DNA of 11,679 nucleotides, from NCBI RefSeq assembly GCF_014648135.1, contig NZ_BMQN01000035.1, positions 1-11,679 of the forward strand, read 5' to 3'. Numbering within the stretch: position 1 is the first letter of the stretch; each line of letters begins with the position of its first letter. This document shows, in pieces, positions 1 to 8,040 of this stretch. The position numbers and the translations under genes are program-made. The notes beneath the pieces were generated by a model that was given only the letters and a program-made list of their open reading frames with translations, had not been told where the DNA came from and ran no database searches. Origin of the DNA: Deinococcus sedimenti (GTDB taxonomy: Bacteria; Deinococcota; Deinococci; Deinococcales; Deinococcaceae).

Positions 1-1184
1 CGGACATTCTGTCCTCCAGTGTGGATCACACTGAACTTACCCTCCACCAAACTCTATCCAGTTCAGGGGACCACTGGCAGCTGCGCAGCCACCGCGGCCC
101 GTTCCGCAACCCCAACCTGCTGACCGTCCTGCAGCGCGGCCTGCCCCGCGGTCAGACCCTCAACGTGGACCGTCCCTACGCCACCCGCGCCCCGCACTAC
201 CAGGATCACTTCGATCCCGCCAGTGTCGCAGTCGCCCGCCACGACATCAGCGACGTGCAGGCCTCCGCGTCCTTTCCCGTCCAGAGTGCCGGACGCGTCC
301 GCGGCGTGCTGGTGATCGGCCGGTACGAGGCCACTCCCTGGACCCGCGTGAACCGCCGCCTGCTCGACACGGTCCTGTCCAGCCTGCAACTCGCCCTGGA
401 ACGCGCCGAGCACGCCCAGACCCTGCAGCGCCGCACCCAGGACCTCGAACGCAGCAACGCCGAACTCGAACAGTTCGCGTACGTCGCCAGCCACGACCTG
501 CAAGAACCCCTGCGGACCATCACCAGCTTCGCGGAACTGCTCGTCCGGCGCTTCAACACCGATCAGGACCCGCGCGTGCAGCAGTACGTCGAGCACATCA
601 GCAGCGGCACCACCCGCATGCAGCAGCTCATTCAGGACCTCCTGAGTTTCGCGCGCGTCACCTCGCAGCGTGAAGCCCCCCGGCCCACCGACCCGGGCGC
701 GGTCCTGACCCAGCTGCGCGCCGACCTCGCCGCGCCCCTGCGCGACAGCGGCGGCATCCTCAGCGCCGGTCCCCTGCCGCCCGTCATGACGTCCGCCACG
801 CAACTGCGCCGCCTGCTCCAGAACCTCATCGGCAACGCCCTGAAATTCCAGCGGCCCGGCACCCCACCGCATGTGCACGTCAGCGCCCACTACGAGGGCG
901 AGTTCGTGCGGTTCGACGTGCAGGACAACGGCATTGGTATCGCGCCCGAATACCAGGACCGTATCTTCACGATCTTCCAGCGACTCCACGGCCGCGACGA
1001 GTATCCCGGCACCGGCATCGGTCTGTCCGTCGCGCGCCGCATCGTCGAGGGCCACGGCGGCCGCATGGGCGTGCACTCCACGCCCGGGCAGGGCACCACC
1101 TTCTGGTTCACGCTGCCCGCCGTCCCCAACGCGGCCGCAGCAGACGCCCCTGCAGACCCTGTGCCACCCGGGCCGTCGGCCTGA
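1..1184 (+). CDS. Sensor histidine kinase, C-terminal part (5' end outside window)
   Basis: The frame is open to the left edge (first full codon at 3), so the GTG at 21 is not the true start. Counting from that GTG: residues about 10-125 look like the end of a GAF domain. A short coiled-coil linker follows (125-152, rich in E, R, Q, L). Then comes a HisKA dimerisation domain with the phospho-acceptor His158 in SHDLQEPLR. A HATPase_c domain follows, with the N box around Asn272 (LIGNALKF), the G1 box at 302-308 (DNGIGIA) and the G2 box at 330-335 (GTGIGL). The protein would autophosphorylate and pass phosphate to a response regulator, but none is encoded nearby. There is no receiver domain; the last 20 residues are a Pro/Ala-rich tail. 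It resembles the phytochrome/GAF-PAS kinases common in Deinococcus. Whether a chromophore site exists cannot be seen because the N-terminus is missing. The kinase call is secure; the ligand is unknown. Confidence 0.93.
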   Translation, partial: DILSSSVDHTELTLHQTLSSSGDHWQLRSHRGPFRNPNLLTVLQRGLPRGQTLNVDRPYATRAPHYQDHFDPASVAVARHDISDVQASASFPVQSAGRVRGVLVIGRYEATPWTRVNRRLLDTVLSSLQLALERAEHAQTLQRRTQDLERSNAELEQFAYVASHDLQEPLRTITSFAELLVRRFNTDQDPRVQQYVEHISSGTTRMQQLIQDLLSFARVTSQREAPRPTDPGAVLTQLRADLAAPLRDSGGILSAGPLPPVMTSATQLRRLLQNLIGNALKFQRPGTPPHVHVSAHYEGEFVRFDVQDNGIGIAPEYQDRIFTIFQRLHGRDEYPGTGIGLSVARRIVEGHGGRMGVHSTPGQGTTFWFTLPAVPNAAAADAPADPVPPGPSA

Positions 1185-1203
1185 CCGTCCGGGAGCAACG
1201 CAC

Positions 1204-1233
1204 GCGGACCCCGGGGGTAGTCCCGGGGTCCGC
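1204..1233. terminator. Perfect 12-bp GC hairpin after the histidine kinase
   Basis: Arms 1204-1215 and 1222-1233 (gcggaccccggg) pair perfectly around a 6-nt loop, starting 19 nt after the kinase stop. There is no T-run on either side, so it is not a textbook intrinsic terminator. Its position between convergent genes suggests a transcription-stop or mRNA 3'-end function on either strand. Confidence 0.6.
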
Positions 1234-1240
1234 CGCTTCC

Positions 1241-1254
1241 GCAGTCCGGACTGC
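1241..1254. repeat. 14-bp perfect palindrome (gcagtccggactgc)
   Basis: The sequence is self-complementary with no loop and lies 7 nt after the 12-bp hairpin. As DNA it is a possible dimer-protein binding site; as RNA it would hardly fold alone. No function can be assigned. Confidence 0.4.
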
Positions 1255-1345
1255 CAGCGGTTTCCAGTTTCATTGAGGGGCCAACGGCACGCCCCAGGGC
1301 TCCACTTCCACCCGCTTCGTTGACGGCTTTTCGCGCTGCTTGTGT

Positions 1346-1378
1346 CAGGTGCGTTTAGGGGTTGCCTCAACGCACCTG
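1346..1378. terminator. Stem-loop downstream of the lipoprotein pair
   Basis: Arms 1346-1355 (caggtgcgtt) and 1369-1378 pair over 10 bp. After one mismatch another 3 bp (1357-1359/1365-1367) pair, leaving the 5-nt loop 1360-1364. It lies 32 nt beyond the stop of the minus-strand lipoprotein gene, so it may end that transcript. No T-run follows it on the minus strand. The stretch 1255-1345 between the hairpins holds no convincing ORF. Confidence 0.5.
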
Positions 1379-1409
1379 CAAATCGCTGTGAGATCGGCCT
1401 CCTGCCCCG

Positions 1410-2039
1410 TTACTGACTGGTCAGGGGCGTCGGCTCGTGCAGGGTGTAGCGCTGGATGGTGGCGGTGCTCAGACTGCGCTGATAGGTGGCGCTGCCCAAC
1501 GGCAGGTACACGTAATGCTCGGCACGGCTCCAGCCCTGAGCCAGCATCCACCGCTGACGCATGTTCGGCGTGACCGTCGTGAATTCCGCCGTGACCGGCC
1601 CGCTGGCGTACGCGACGCGGTCATGGGTCATCAGAGGCAGCGCCTCTCCCACATCCAGCGTGCCGTTCGCATTCCGGTCCTGCCACATCAGCCATTCCAG
1701 CAGCAGGACCTTCGCATTCACCGGCTGCACCGTCACGCTGGCCCCGGCCGGGATCAGCGTCGTGGCGTCCACCGCGCGGGCCGACTGGGTCATCCACTTC
1801 AGCGGATCCACGTCCGTCGCCGTCTTCCCGACCGGCACGGCCACCTGATACACGCTCTCACCCTGCGCCGTCACCAGGGACAGGTAGGCGTTCGCCGGGG
1901 CCGCCGGGAAGCGCACCTCCACCCCGCTCGGCAGCGGCGGACGACCCCCTGTCGGATCGGCCGGCGAGCTCGGAGCGCCGCACGCCGTCAGGGCCGCGCC
2001 CAGCAGGATCGCCGCGGGCCACCATACCGCGCGGCTCAT
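1410..2039 (-). CDS. Lipoprotein with an EF-hand-like calcium loop (second of a tandem pair)
   Basis: 209 residues. The N-terminus is a type II signal peptide: a hydrophobic run, then the lipobox LTAC with Cys20 as the lipidated residue, so the mature protein should be membrane-anchored outside the cytoplasm. Residues 121-132 (DRNANGTLDVGE) match all ligand positions of an EF-hand/dockerin-type loop: D1, N3, N5, G6, L8, D9, E12. No enzyme domain was recognised; the rest looks beta-rich. The start ATG at 2039 overlaps the upstream gene's stop by 4 bp (ATGA) and has a GGAGG 6 nt ahead, so the two are translationally coupled. The C-terminus (LHEPTPLTSQ) resembles that of the upstream gene (LHEPTNRLISQ), suggesting an old tandem duplication. 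The lipoprotein and loop calls are well supported; the function is unknown. Confidence 0.85.
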   Translation of the reverse strand: MSRAVWWPAAILLGAALTACGAPSSPADPTGGRPPLPSGVEVRFPAAPANAYLSLVTAQGESVYQVAVPVGKTATDVDPLKWMTQSARAVDATTLIPAGASVTVQPVNAKVLLLEWLMWQDRNANGTLDVGEALPLMTHDRVAYASGPVTAEFTTVTPNMRQRWMLAQGWSRAEHYVYLPLGSATYQRSLSTATIQRYTLHEPTPLTSQ

Positions 2040-2731
2040 TTCGCCCCTCCCAGACCCTGACTGATCAGGCGGTTCGTCGGCTCGTGCAGCCGGACGGGCA
2101 GACGCTCATCCGCTGCGGGGACGCTGTTCATGGTCACCACGTACTTCCCGGGCGTGGCGGACGGCTGACGCACCTCATGCGCCACCAGCGACCAGCCCTT
2201 GCGGCGCACGCCGCTCTCCACGCTGTTGCCATCCGGACTCGTGAACGAATACGTGAACGCCTCACTGGCGTAGCTGTAGATCGAGTGCGTCTGGTACAGC
2301 TCCTCGGTGCTCTCCGGCTGACCGTTGCGGTTCAGGTCGTTGAACAGCACAAAGTACACGTTGCAGGTCTGCACCGTATCGGGCGAGACGACCACGTCCT
2401 TCATGCCAGCGGTCTCGCCACCCTTGAAGGGAGACAGGCACGCGCCCTGTAGGGACCGGTTCAGTTCGAATGGATACACGTAGACCTGTCCTCCACTCAC
2501 TTCTTTTGCCCCTGAACCTCTAACGTACCCGGAGCCGACCGTGACCGGCGCGGTTCCCGCCTCACCGAACGCCAGGGCCGCCAGTCGCAGCAGGCCCGTA
2601 TCGGTGGTGGCAGGGAACGTGAACTCCAGAATGGTAGCCGGGGTGGGAGGCGGAGTGGGTCGCGGGCAGGCCGTGAGCAGCGCACACAGCGCCGCCACCC
2701 CACTCAGACGCAAAGCAGCAGGAATCTTCAT
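2036..2731 (-). CDS. Lipoprotein with an EF-hand-like calcium loop (first of a tandem pair)
   Basis: 231 residues. The signal peptide ends in the lipobox LLTAC with lipidated Cys22, followed by a Pro/Thr linker (23-32). Residues 132-143 (DLNRNGQPESTE) form an EF-hand-like loop with D1, N3, N5, G6, E9 and E12. Cys98 and Cys123 could form a disulfide after export. A GW-x6-H segment followed by LHEPTNRLISQ near the C-terminus recalls the downstream lipoprotein, so the two are probably paralogues that have diverged strongly. The ATG at 2731 has an extended -10 element just upstream and no strong Shine-Dalgarno. It is the first gene of a two-gene operon read leftwards. No domain of known function was recognised; a calcium-stabilised envelope protein is an inference from the loop and lipobox only. 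Confidence 0.83.
   Translation of the reverse strand: MKIPAALRLSGVAALCALLTACPRPTPPPTPATILEFTFPATTDTGLLRLAALAFGEAGTAPVTVGSGYVRGSGAKEVSGGQVYVYPFELNRSLQGACLSPFKGGETAGMKDVVVSPDTVQTCNVYFVLFNDLNRNGQPESTEELYQTHSIYSYASEAFTYSFTSPDGNSVESGVRRKGWSLVAHEVRQPSATPGKYVVTMNSVPAADERLPVRLHEPTNRLISQGLGGAK
2046..2050 (-). promoter_or_regulatory. Shine-Dalgarno GGAGG of the second lipoprotein gene
   Basis: On the minus strand GGAGG lies 6 nt before the ATG at 2039 and inside the end of the upstream gene. It supports that start. It also contrasts with the leaderless-type starts of most other genes in the window, as expected for an operon-internal gene. Confidence 0.7.
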
Positions 2732-2740
2732 ATGTCTTTC

Positions 2741-2749
2741 ACAGTAGCA
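2741..2749 (-). promoter_or_regulatory. Extended -10 element (TGC-TACTGT) for the lipoprotein operon
   Basis: On the minus strand TACTGT (2746 to 2741) is preceded by TGC, giving the TGn extended -10 pattern. It ends 9 nt before the ATG, so the leader would be only about 2-3 nt. No clear -35 was seen at 16-18 nt spacing. Confidence 0.5.
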
Positions 2750-2920
2750 ACATGCTCATCACCAGACTGCCTCACATGACCACCCCTACCCTGAACTCCC
2801 CCCACCCGCCCACAGGACACGGCGTACCTCCCCAGAAGTGGGGCCGGGTCAACAGGCAGCAGAAGGGGCGTGGGGCAGCCTGCGCCCCCCGTGCCTCCTC
2901 GCTCCGTTTCAGGTGTGGGA

Positions 2921-2944
2921 ACCCCCCGGGGCGGCCCGGGGGGT
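2921..2944 (-). terminator. Perfect 10-bp GC hairpin after lpd
   Basis: Arms 2921-2930 (accccccggg) and 2935-2944 pair perfectly around gcgg, about 37 nt beyond the lpd stop on the minus strand. Only TT follows the stem, so termination is inferred from position and stability. The rest of 2732-2981 holds the lipoprotein promoter and a small CCCCA-GAAG-TGGGG hairpin (2830-2843); no convincing gene is seen there. Confidence 0.65.
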
Positions 2945-2981
2945 CTGTCGCATCTCGCTCTGCTCGGCCCTGCGGGCGCGA

Positions 2982-4385
<1,404 letters not shown>

Positions 4386-4391
4386 GAGGGC

Positions 4392-4420
4392 AGTCTAACG
4401 CGCCCCCCGTGAGCCGTCAC
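4392..4420 (-). promoter_or_regulatory. Promoter of lpdA, leaderless type
   Basis: On the minus strand, -35 GTGACG (4420 to 4415), a 17-nt spacer and -10 TAGACT (4397 to 4392) lie 6 nt before the ATG, so transcription should start at or next to the start codon. The rest of 4386-4506 shows an A/T run near 4470-4476 and a gttgat repeat, but no gene. Confidence 0.6.
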
Positions 4421-4506
4421 TGACCTGCCGCCATAGCTGGACAGGCGCCATTCACAACTCCCACTGGTCAAAAAAGTTGATGGTTGATCGGTGATGGCGA
4501 GAAGAC

Positions 4507-5661
4507 TCAGATCTCCAAGAAGTCTGTCACCACGCGGTTCAGGACCCACCAGCCGTCCGGCGTGGCGCGCAGTCGGTCGCCGTCCAGCGTCAGGAGGCCG
4601 CGCGCGACGTTCTGCGCGATGGGCGCGGCGTACACCCCGGCCACGTCCAGGCCGCTGCGGCGCGACAGGTCCGCCAGATCCACCCCCGCGCGCAGGCGCA
4701 GGCCCATGAACAGCGCGTCCGTCACGAACTCGGTCGCGTCGATCGCCTCCGCCTCGCCCACCGCGCCGGTCAGCCACTCGTGCAGGTGCGGATTCGTCCG
4801 GCGCACCGTCAGGACGTCCTCCGGTCCCTGCCATCCACCCTCCGCCGGGTAGTGCCCCGCCGCGCCCGGACCCAGGCCCAGGTACGTGCGGCCCTGCCAG
4901 TACGCGAGGTTGTGCCGGGACTCCTGCCCGGGCCGGGCGTAATTGCTCACCTCGTACCGCGTGAAGCCCAGCGCCCCCAGGGCCGCCTCGGTGTCCTCGA
5001 AACCGCGCCGCTCGTCGTCCTCCTGCACAGTCACGCCACGCCGGGCGAACTCCGTGCCGGGCTCGATCGTCAACGTGTACGCACTGACGTGCCCCACCCC
5101 CAGGTCCACGAGACCCTGAATGTCACTCAGGAGCGGCTGCCCCGGCACCGCCGTGATCAGGTCGCCACTCACGCGGAACCCCTCGCCGATCAGGGTCGTC
5201 ACGGCGTCGCGCGCCTGCGCCGCGTCATGCTGACGACCCAGGAACTTGAGGGTCGCGTCGTCCAGGCTCTGCACACCCACGCTGGCCCGGTCGAAACCCA
5301 GCGCCCGCCAGTGCGCCGCGCGCGCCCCGCTGACCGTCCCCGGATTCACCTCCAGCGTGTTCTCCACGCGGCCCCACCCCAGGTGCCGCCGCACGCTGCC
5401 CACCAGCGCCGCGAGTTCCTCGTCCCGCAGGAAACTGGGTGTCCCGCCCCCCAGGTACACCGTGTCCAGCTCGACGGTGTAGGCCGCGGCCAGCCCCGCC
5501 GCCTCGACCTCGATCTGCTCCAGGTACCGCTCCACCATCCCCGCGCGGCGCGTCAGGACGTGAAAATCGCAGTACGGGCAGATGGTCGGGCAGAACGGCA
5601 CGTGCACGTACAGGTGCCGCACCACCGGGTCCAGCGCAGGCGAGGAGGCAGGCAGACTCAC
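4507..5661 (-). CDS. hemW: HemW-like radical SAM protein (heme chaperone / coproporphyrinogen III oxidase-like)
   Basis: 384 residues from the GTG at 5661. The radical SAM motif [10 protein letters not shown] gives cluster ligands Cys24, Cys28 and Cys31. Phe33 stands where true oxygen-independent coproporphyrinogen oxidase HemN has a fourth Cys, which points to HemW. GGGTP (69-73) is the SAM-contacting motif, followed by the family segments VGVQS and [15 protein letters not shown]-terminal HemN-type domain ends the protein. HemW binds heme and is thought to deliver it to haem proteins; it is often misnamed coproporphyrinogen oxidase. The frame allows an earlier GTG at 5712. I prefer 5661 because TACACT lies 7 nt ahead of it and because the homologous core starts soon after. 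The gene is divergent from the thioesterase, 119 bp away. Confidence 0.9.
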   Translation of the reverse strand: MSLPASSPALDPVVRHLYVHVPFCPTICPYCDFHVLTRRAGMVERYLEQIEVEAAGLAAAYTVELDTVYLGGGTPSFLRDEELAALVGSVRRHLGWGRVENTLEVNPGTVSGARAAHWRALGFDRASVGVQSLDDATLKFLGRQHDAAQARDAVTTLIGEGFRVSGDLITAVPGQPLLSDIQGLVDLGVGHVSAYTLTIEPGTEFARRGVTVQEDDERRGFEDTEAALGALGFTRYEVSNYARPGQESRHNLAYWQGRTYLGLGPGAAGHYPAEGGWQGPEDVLTVRRTNPHLHEWLTGAVGEAEAIDATEFVTDALFMGLRLRAGVDLADLSRRSGLDVAGVYAAPIAQNVARGLLTLDGDRLRATPDGWWVLNRVVTDFLEI

Positions 5662-5668
5662 GCGCGGC

Positions 5669-5674
5669 AGTGTA
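5669..5674 (-). promoter_or_regulatory. -10 element TACACT for hemW, leaderless type
   Basis: TACACT (5674 to 5669, minus strand) ends 7 nt before the GTG at 5661. This puts the expected transcription start on the start codon and argues against the upstream GTG at 5712. No clear -35 was found. Confidence 0.55.
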
Positions 5675-5768
5675 CCGCCCACCCCCACGCGAAGCCGTGA
5701 CCCGCCTTCCACGCCCGGCGAGGGAAGCCCGAGGGGGGGCAGTCCAGCAACCTGCTGCGGCCCGCGCG

Positions 5769-5774
5769 TATCCT
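5769..5774 (+). promoter_or_regulatory. -10 element TATCCT for the thioesterase gene, leaderless type
   Basis: TATCCT ends 6 nt before the ATG at 5781, so the mRNA would begin at the start codon. No convincing -35 at 17 nt spacing. Together with the hemW -10 it forms a divergent pair of leaderless promoters inside 119 bp. Confidence 0.6.
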
Positions 5775-5780
5775 CCGCGC

Positions 5781-6281
5781 ATGGCCGACCCCACCCGACA
5801 GCGCACGTACACCTGGGACGACATGACCCCCGCCCTGGAAGCCGCCCGCCGCCTCAGCGGACTGGAGTACCTGCACGCCATGGTGCGCGGCGAACTGCCC
5901 CCGCCCCCCATCGGCCGGACGCTCGGCATGGAACCCGGCCGCCTGGAGGACTTCACCGAAGGACGCGCCGTGTTCCGCCTGAAACCACAGGAATTTCACC
6001 ACAACCCCATCGGCAGCGTGCACGGCGGCGTGTTTGCCACGCTGCTCGACTCCGCGCTGGCCTGCGCGATCCACACCACGCTCCCCGCCGGGGTCGGCTA
6101 CACGACACTGGAACTGAAATTCAACTGCATCCGCCCCCTCCTCGCCGGCGGCCCCGAGGTGCAGGCCATCGGGCAGGTCGTCGCCGCGACCCGCCAGACC
6201 GCCATCGCCGAGGGCCGCATCGTCGACGACAGCGGGAAACTCTACGCCCACGCCACCACCACCTGCCTCCTGCTGCGCTGA
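5781..6281 (+). CDS. PaaI-family hotdog-fold thioesterase
   Basis: 166 residues. The single hotdog domain has the PaaI-type active-site region [20 protein letters not shown], with Asn75, the His81-Gly82-Gly83 loop and Asp90 on the long central helix. The later segment [14 protein letters not shown] is the family's typical strand pair. Such enzymes hydrolyse acyl-CoA thioesters as multimers in the cytoplasm; the physiological acyl group cannot be read from sequence. The N-terminus carries about 55 extra residues before the fold. The frame is open far upstream, but the ATG at 5781 is chosen because TATCCT lies 6 nt before it and because upstream codons read antisense to hemW. It is not linked to phenylacetate genes, so the name paaI is not given. 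Confidence 0.9.
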   Translation: MADPTRQRTYTWDDMTPALEAARRLSGLEYLHAMVRGELPPPPIGRTLGMEPGRLEDFTEGRAVFRLKPQEFHHNPIGSVHGGVFATLLDSALACAIHTTLPAGVGYTTLELKFNCIRPLLAGGPEVQAIGQVVAATRQTAIAEGRIVDDSGKLYAHATTTCLLLR

Positions 6282-6311
6282 ACCCCAGGGAGGGTGACGA
6301 CAGGGGCGTTC

Positions 6312-6418
6312 GGATCGAAGAGTCGGAGGGTCTAAGAGTCTAAGGGTCTAAGAACGGCGTGTGGCACGTCTTCTTTCTCTCAGACACTTGGACCCTTGGA
6401 CCCTTGACCCTTCGACCC
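6312..6418. repeat. Two inverted arrays of an 8-bp repeat (GRGTCYAA), long hairpin
   Basis: The left array 6312-6351 is five octamers: GGATCGAA, GAGTCGGA, GGGTCTAA, GAGTCTAA, GGGTCTAA. The right array 6380-6418 holds TCAGACAC, TTGGACCC, TTGGACCC, TTGACCC and TTCGACCC, that is, the same unit in reverse complement. A 28-nt spacer (6352-6379) separates them. As RNA, GGGUCUAA and UUGGACCC pair fully with one G-U wobble, so a roughly 40-bp imperfect stem is possible. It sits between convergent genes, 30 nt after the thioesterase stop. It is probably an intergenic repeat acting as a bidirectional transcript end; no gene is seen in 6282-6468. Confidence 0.75.
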
Positions 6419-6468
6419 GCAATGCGGACACTGCGTATACCTCGCGCTGAATCCCGATTCCGACGCGG

Positions 6469-6957
6469 TCAGCGGCCGTGTGGGGTGCGGTCCATCCAGG
6501 CGGTCAGGGTGGCGGCCACATCGGCGGGCGTGGTGACGGTCACGGGGACGCTCAGGCCCGCCACGGCGGACGCGGCGGGGCACTCGCCCTGCGCGCCTGC
6601 GCTGGTGTCCTCGCCCGTCCAGGCGGGGAATTCGCCGCCCTCGCGGTAGGGGAGGGCGCCCGCGTCCTCGACCATGGCGTCCGGCACGCGGACCGCCGGG
6701 CCGCCTGCCAGGGCCACCGGCGCGACCACGATCACGCCGCGCGGACGTTCCTCCTGCACGGCGGCCAGCAGTGGCGTCAGGCCCTCGTGCACGACCAGCG
6801 CGGCGCGGCCCTTCCCGTCCACGCCCGCGATGGCCGCCGCGAGTTCGCCTGCCAGTTCGGGCGGCGCGGCGATCAGCCACGCGTGCCCCCCGGCGCGACC
6901 CTCGAACAGGGCGCGGGCGCTGCCATACACGTCAGACCAGGTGCGGGTGTGTTGCAT
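6469..6957 (-). CDS. Conserved-looking hypothetical protein, alpha/beta
   Basis: 162 residues from the ATG at 6957. I do not recognise the family. The sequence alternates hydrophobic strands and amphipathic helices: strands near 26-32 (AWLIAAP), 51-57, 73-80 (RGVIVVAP) and 135-142, and a final helix 145-156. This suggests a small Rossmann-like alpha/beta domain. There is no P-loop, signal peptide or membrane segment; one Cys (126). The frame also opens at 7020, but 6957 is preferred because TATGCT lies 7 nt ahead. It is divergent from the gene at 7019, 61 bp away, and convergent with the thioesterase across the octamer repeats. Codon use matches its neighbours (G/C third positions), which supports it as real. 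Confidence 0.72.
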   Translation of the reverse strand: MQHTRTWSDVYGSARALFEGRAGGHAWLIAAPPELAGELAAAIAGVDGKGRAALVVHEGLTPLLAAVQEERPRGVIVVAPVALAGGPAVRVPDAMVEDAGALPYREGGEFPAWTGEDTSAGAQGECPAASAVAGLSVPVTVTTPADVAATLTAWMDRTPHGR

Positions 6958-6964
6958 GCTCGCC

Positions 6965-6970
6965 AGCATA
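6965..6970 (-). promoter_or_regulatory. -10 element TATGCT for the gene at 6957, leaderless type
   Basis: TATGCT (6970 to 6965, minus strand) ends 7 nt before the ATG at 6957. It decides this start over the in-frame ATG at 7020, which would place the promoter inside the gene. Confidence 0.55.
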
Positions 6971-7018
6971 GGCGAGGTGCGGCACCCGGCCCCAGTCGCG
7001 TGCGGCAGACTGTCCGGC

Positions 7019-7480
7019 ATGACCGCCCGCGATCCCCACCCGCTGGACTTGCTGCGCGAGGAAGCCCGTCACGCCGACCCGCGCGCCACGCAGCGCGACC
7101 TGAACGCCCGGCCCCTCCCCTCGCTGGAACCCGGGGAGTGGAGTGCGGGCGCCGAGGAAGCCCTGCGCGACTGCATCGGCATGGAACGCAAGATCCAGAT
7201 GGAGATGCGCATCGGCCTCGAAGGGCACCTGGACGACCTGCCGCTGCGCCGCACCGCGCCCCTGGCCGACATGACCCTCCCCGAGTTGCTGACCGAGCAC
7301 GCCGAGGGCCGCCGCATGCTCCTGCGCGTCCTCGACCACATGCTGATGGTGGGCGAGACGCACGACATCCGCGCCTGGACGATGGGCGAGGAGGTGCCCC
7401 CGGCGGTGTACATCCTGGCGCTGCGGGGCCGCCTCGCCCGCCTGGACGGCTACATCAACGAGGAACGAGTCACGCCCTGA
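7019..7480 (+). CDS. Hypothetical helical protein
   Basis: 153 residues from the ATG at 7019. The composition is rich in Arg, Glu, Leu and Met. Three long amphipathic helices are likely (about 41-70, 86-110, 124-148), giving a helical bundle. The C-terminal part ([24 protein letters not shown]... then a helix ending in LDGYINEE) is faintly like DinB/YfiT-type bundles, but I cannot identify the three metal-binding His, so this is only a guess. No signal peptide or membrane segment. Upstream, CAGACT ends 7 nt before the ATG and could be a weak leaderless -10. The frame extends left, but that part is antisense to the gene at 6469-6957. The stop lies 2 nt from the MITE-like element. Confidence 0.72.
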   Translation: MTARDPHPLDLLREEARHADPRATQRDLNARPLPSLEPGEWSAGAEEALRDCIGMERKIQMEMRIGLEGHLDDLPLRRTAPLADMTLPELLTEHAEGRRMLLRVLDHMLMVGETHDIRAWTMGEEVPPAVYILALRGRLARLDGYINEERVTP

Positions 7481-7482
7481 TC

Positions 7483-7618
7483 ATACGGATTCCGTCTGTT
7501 TCGTTGACAGATCGGAACACCACCGATCTGCCAACTCCACGCCCGGAACCCGCTTCTCTCCTTCTCGCATCCGCTCGGGTTGAACGGTTTTTGCAAACCA
7601 TTCAACCGGAGTCCGTAT
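7483..7618. mobile_element. MITE-like 136-bp element with terminal inverted repeats and two internal hairpins
   Basis: The ends are inverted repeats: 7483-7498 (atacggattccgtctg) and the complement of 7603-7618 (atacggactccggttg) agree at 13 of 16 positions. Inside are two further stems. One is 7503-7515 with 7523-7535, 13 bp with one mismatch and a 7-nt loop. The other is 7578-7590 with 7595-7607, 13 bp with one mismatch and the loop ttgc. There is no ORF of its own. It starts 2 nt after the stop at 7480, and its last base is the first base (in + coordinates) of the VOC gene's stop. No obvious target duplication was seen. It is either a non-autonomous transposon remnant or an interspersed repeat used as a bidirectional terminator. 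No second copy is in this window, so the repeat status is inferred from its structure. Confidence 0.6.
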
Positions 7619-7989
7619 CAGTCCGTGAAGCGCAGCAGGTACCCGTCGGGGTCCTGCACGAGCAGCTGCCGCTGCGTATGCGTCACCTCGCCCTCCAGGT
7701 ACGTGTCGGTGCGCAGCGGCTGGAACAGCGGGTACTCCTCTGCCAGTAGCCGCGCGTGCAGAGCGTCCAGCTGCGGGTGCACGATCTGGAAGTTGATCCC
7801 CCGCCCGAACGGCACCTCCAGCGGCCCGGTCAGCCACGCCTTCCCCGGCTCCGCCTGCTCCAGCATCCACTGCGCGCGGCCCAGGCTCAGGTAAGCGAAC
7901 CCGGGGCGGGTGTAGTGCAGCGTGAAGCCGAAGATGCGGGTGTACACGTCCAGGCTGTGCGTCAGGTCGCTCGTCATCAGTTCCGGCAC
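7618..7989 (-). CDS. VOC-superfamily protein (glyoxalase / bleomycin-resistance fold)
   Basis: 123 residues from a GTG at 7989. The family pattern is clear: SDLTHSLDVYTRIFGFTLHYTRPGFAYLSLG at the start, a central INFQIVHPQLDALHARL, and the closing QLLVQDPDGYLLRF. These are the two beta-alpha-beta-beta-beta modules of a VOC protein. Such proteins range from metal-dependent enzymes to antibiotic-binding proteins; the substrate cannot be told. The start is uncertain. The codons before the GTG still read like the family's first strand (APLVPEL), but a TGA at 7999-8001 interrupts the frame. A start at the ATG at 7977 would lose the first strand. The stop codon overlaps the last base of the MITE-like element, so the C-terminus may have been set by its insertion. 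It follows the exported protein gene 47 nt downstream on the same strand. Confidence 0.83.
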   Translation of the reverse strand: MPELMTSDLTHSLDVYTRIFGFTLHYTRPGFAYLSLGRAQWMLEQAEPGKAWLTGPLEVPFGRGINFQIVHPQLDALHARLLAEEYPLFQPLRTDTYLEGEVTHTQRQLLVQDPDGYLLRFTD

Positions 7990-7998
7990 CAGTGGCGC

Positions 7999-8040
7999 TC
8001 ACTCGGTCACGGGCACGTGGGAGACGTGGTCGGCGCTCAT
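7999..8040 (-). other. 13-codon ORF coupled to the exported-protein gene, in frame with the VOC gene
   Basis: On the minus strand an ATG at 8040 overlaps the preceding stop (ATGA) and opens MSADHVSHVPVTE before TGA at 8001-7999. It is in the same frame as the VOC gene. It may be a leader peptide, or the original VOC N-terminus cut off by a nonsense change. A chance reading is also possible. Confidence 0.3.

Noticed and set aside
1255..1345. Possible further interspersed repeat or small gene between the hairpins
   Set aside because: It shares only the short string ttcgttgac with the element at 7483, too little to claim a relation. No open frame with a start signal was found.
63..1370. Long minus-strand ORF opposite the histidine kinase (435 codons)
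   Set aside because: It is antisense to a protein with all kinase motifs intact. Its translation is Gly/Ala/Val-rich low-complexity, typical of GC-rich shadows.
5439..5780. N-terminal extension of the thioesterase
   Set aside because: These codons are antisense to hemW and its promoter, and the leaderless -10 sits right before the ATG at 5781.
6312..6418. CRISPR-like array
   Set aside because: Units are 8 bp, adjacent without spacers and reversed in the second half. No cas genes are nearby.
7481..8002. Minus-strand ORF of 173 codons across the MITE-like element
   Set aside because: It is a shifted frame of the VOC gene and continues through the element; it has no family features.
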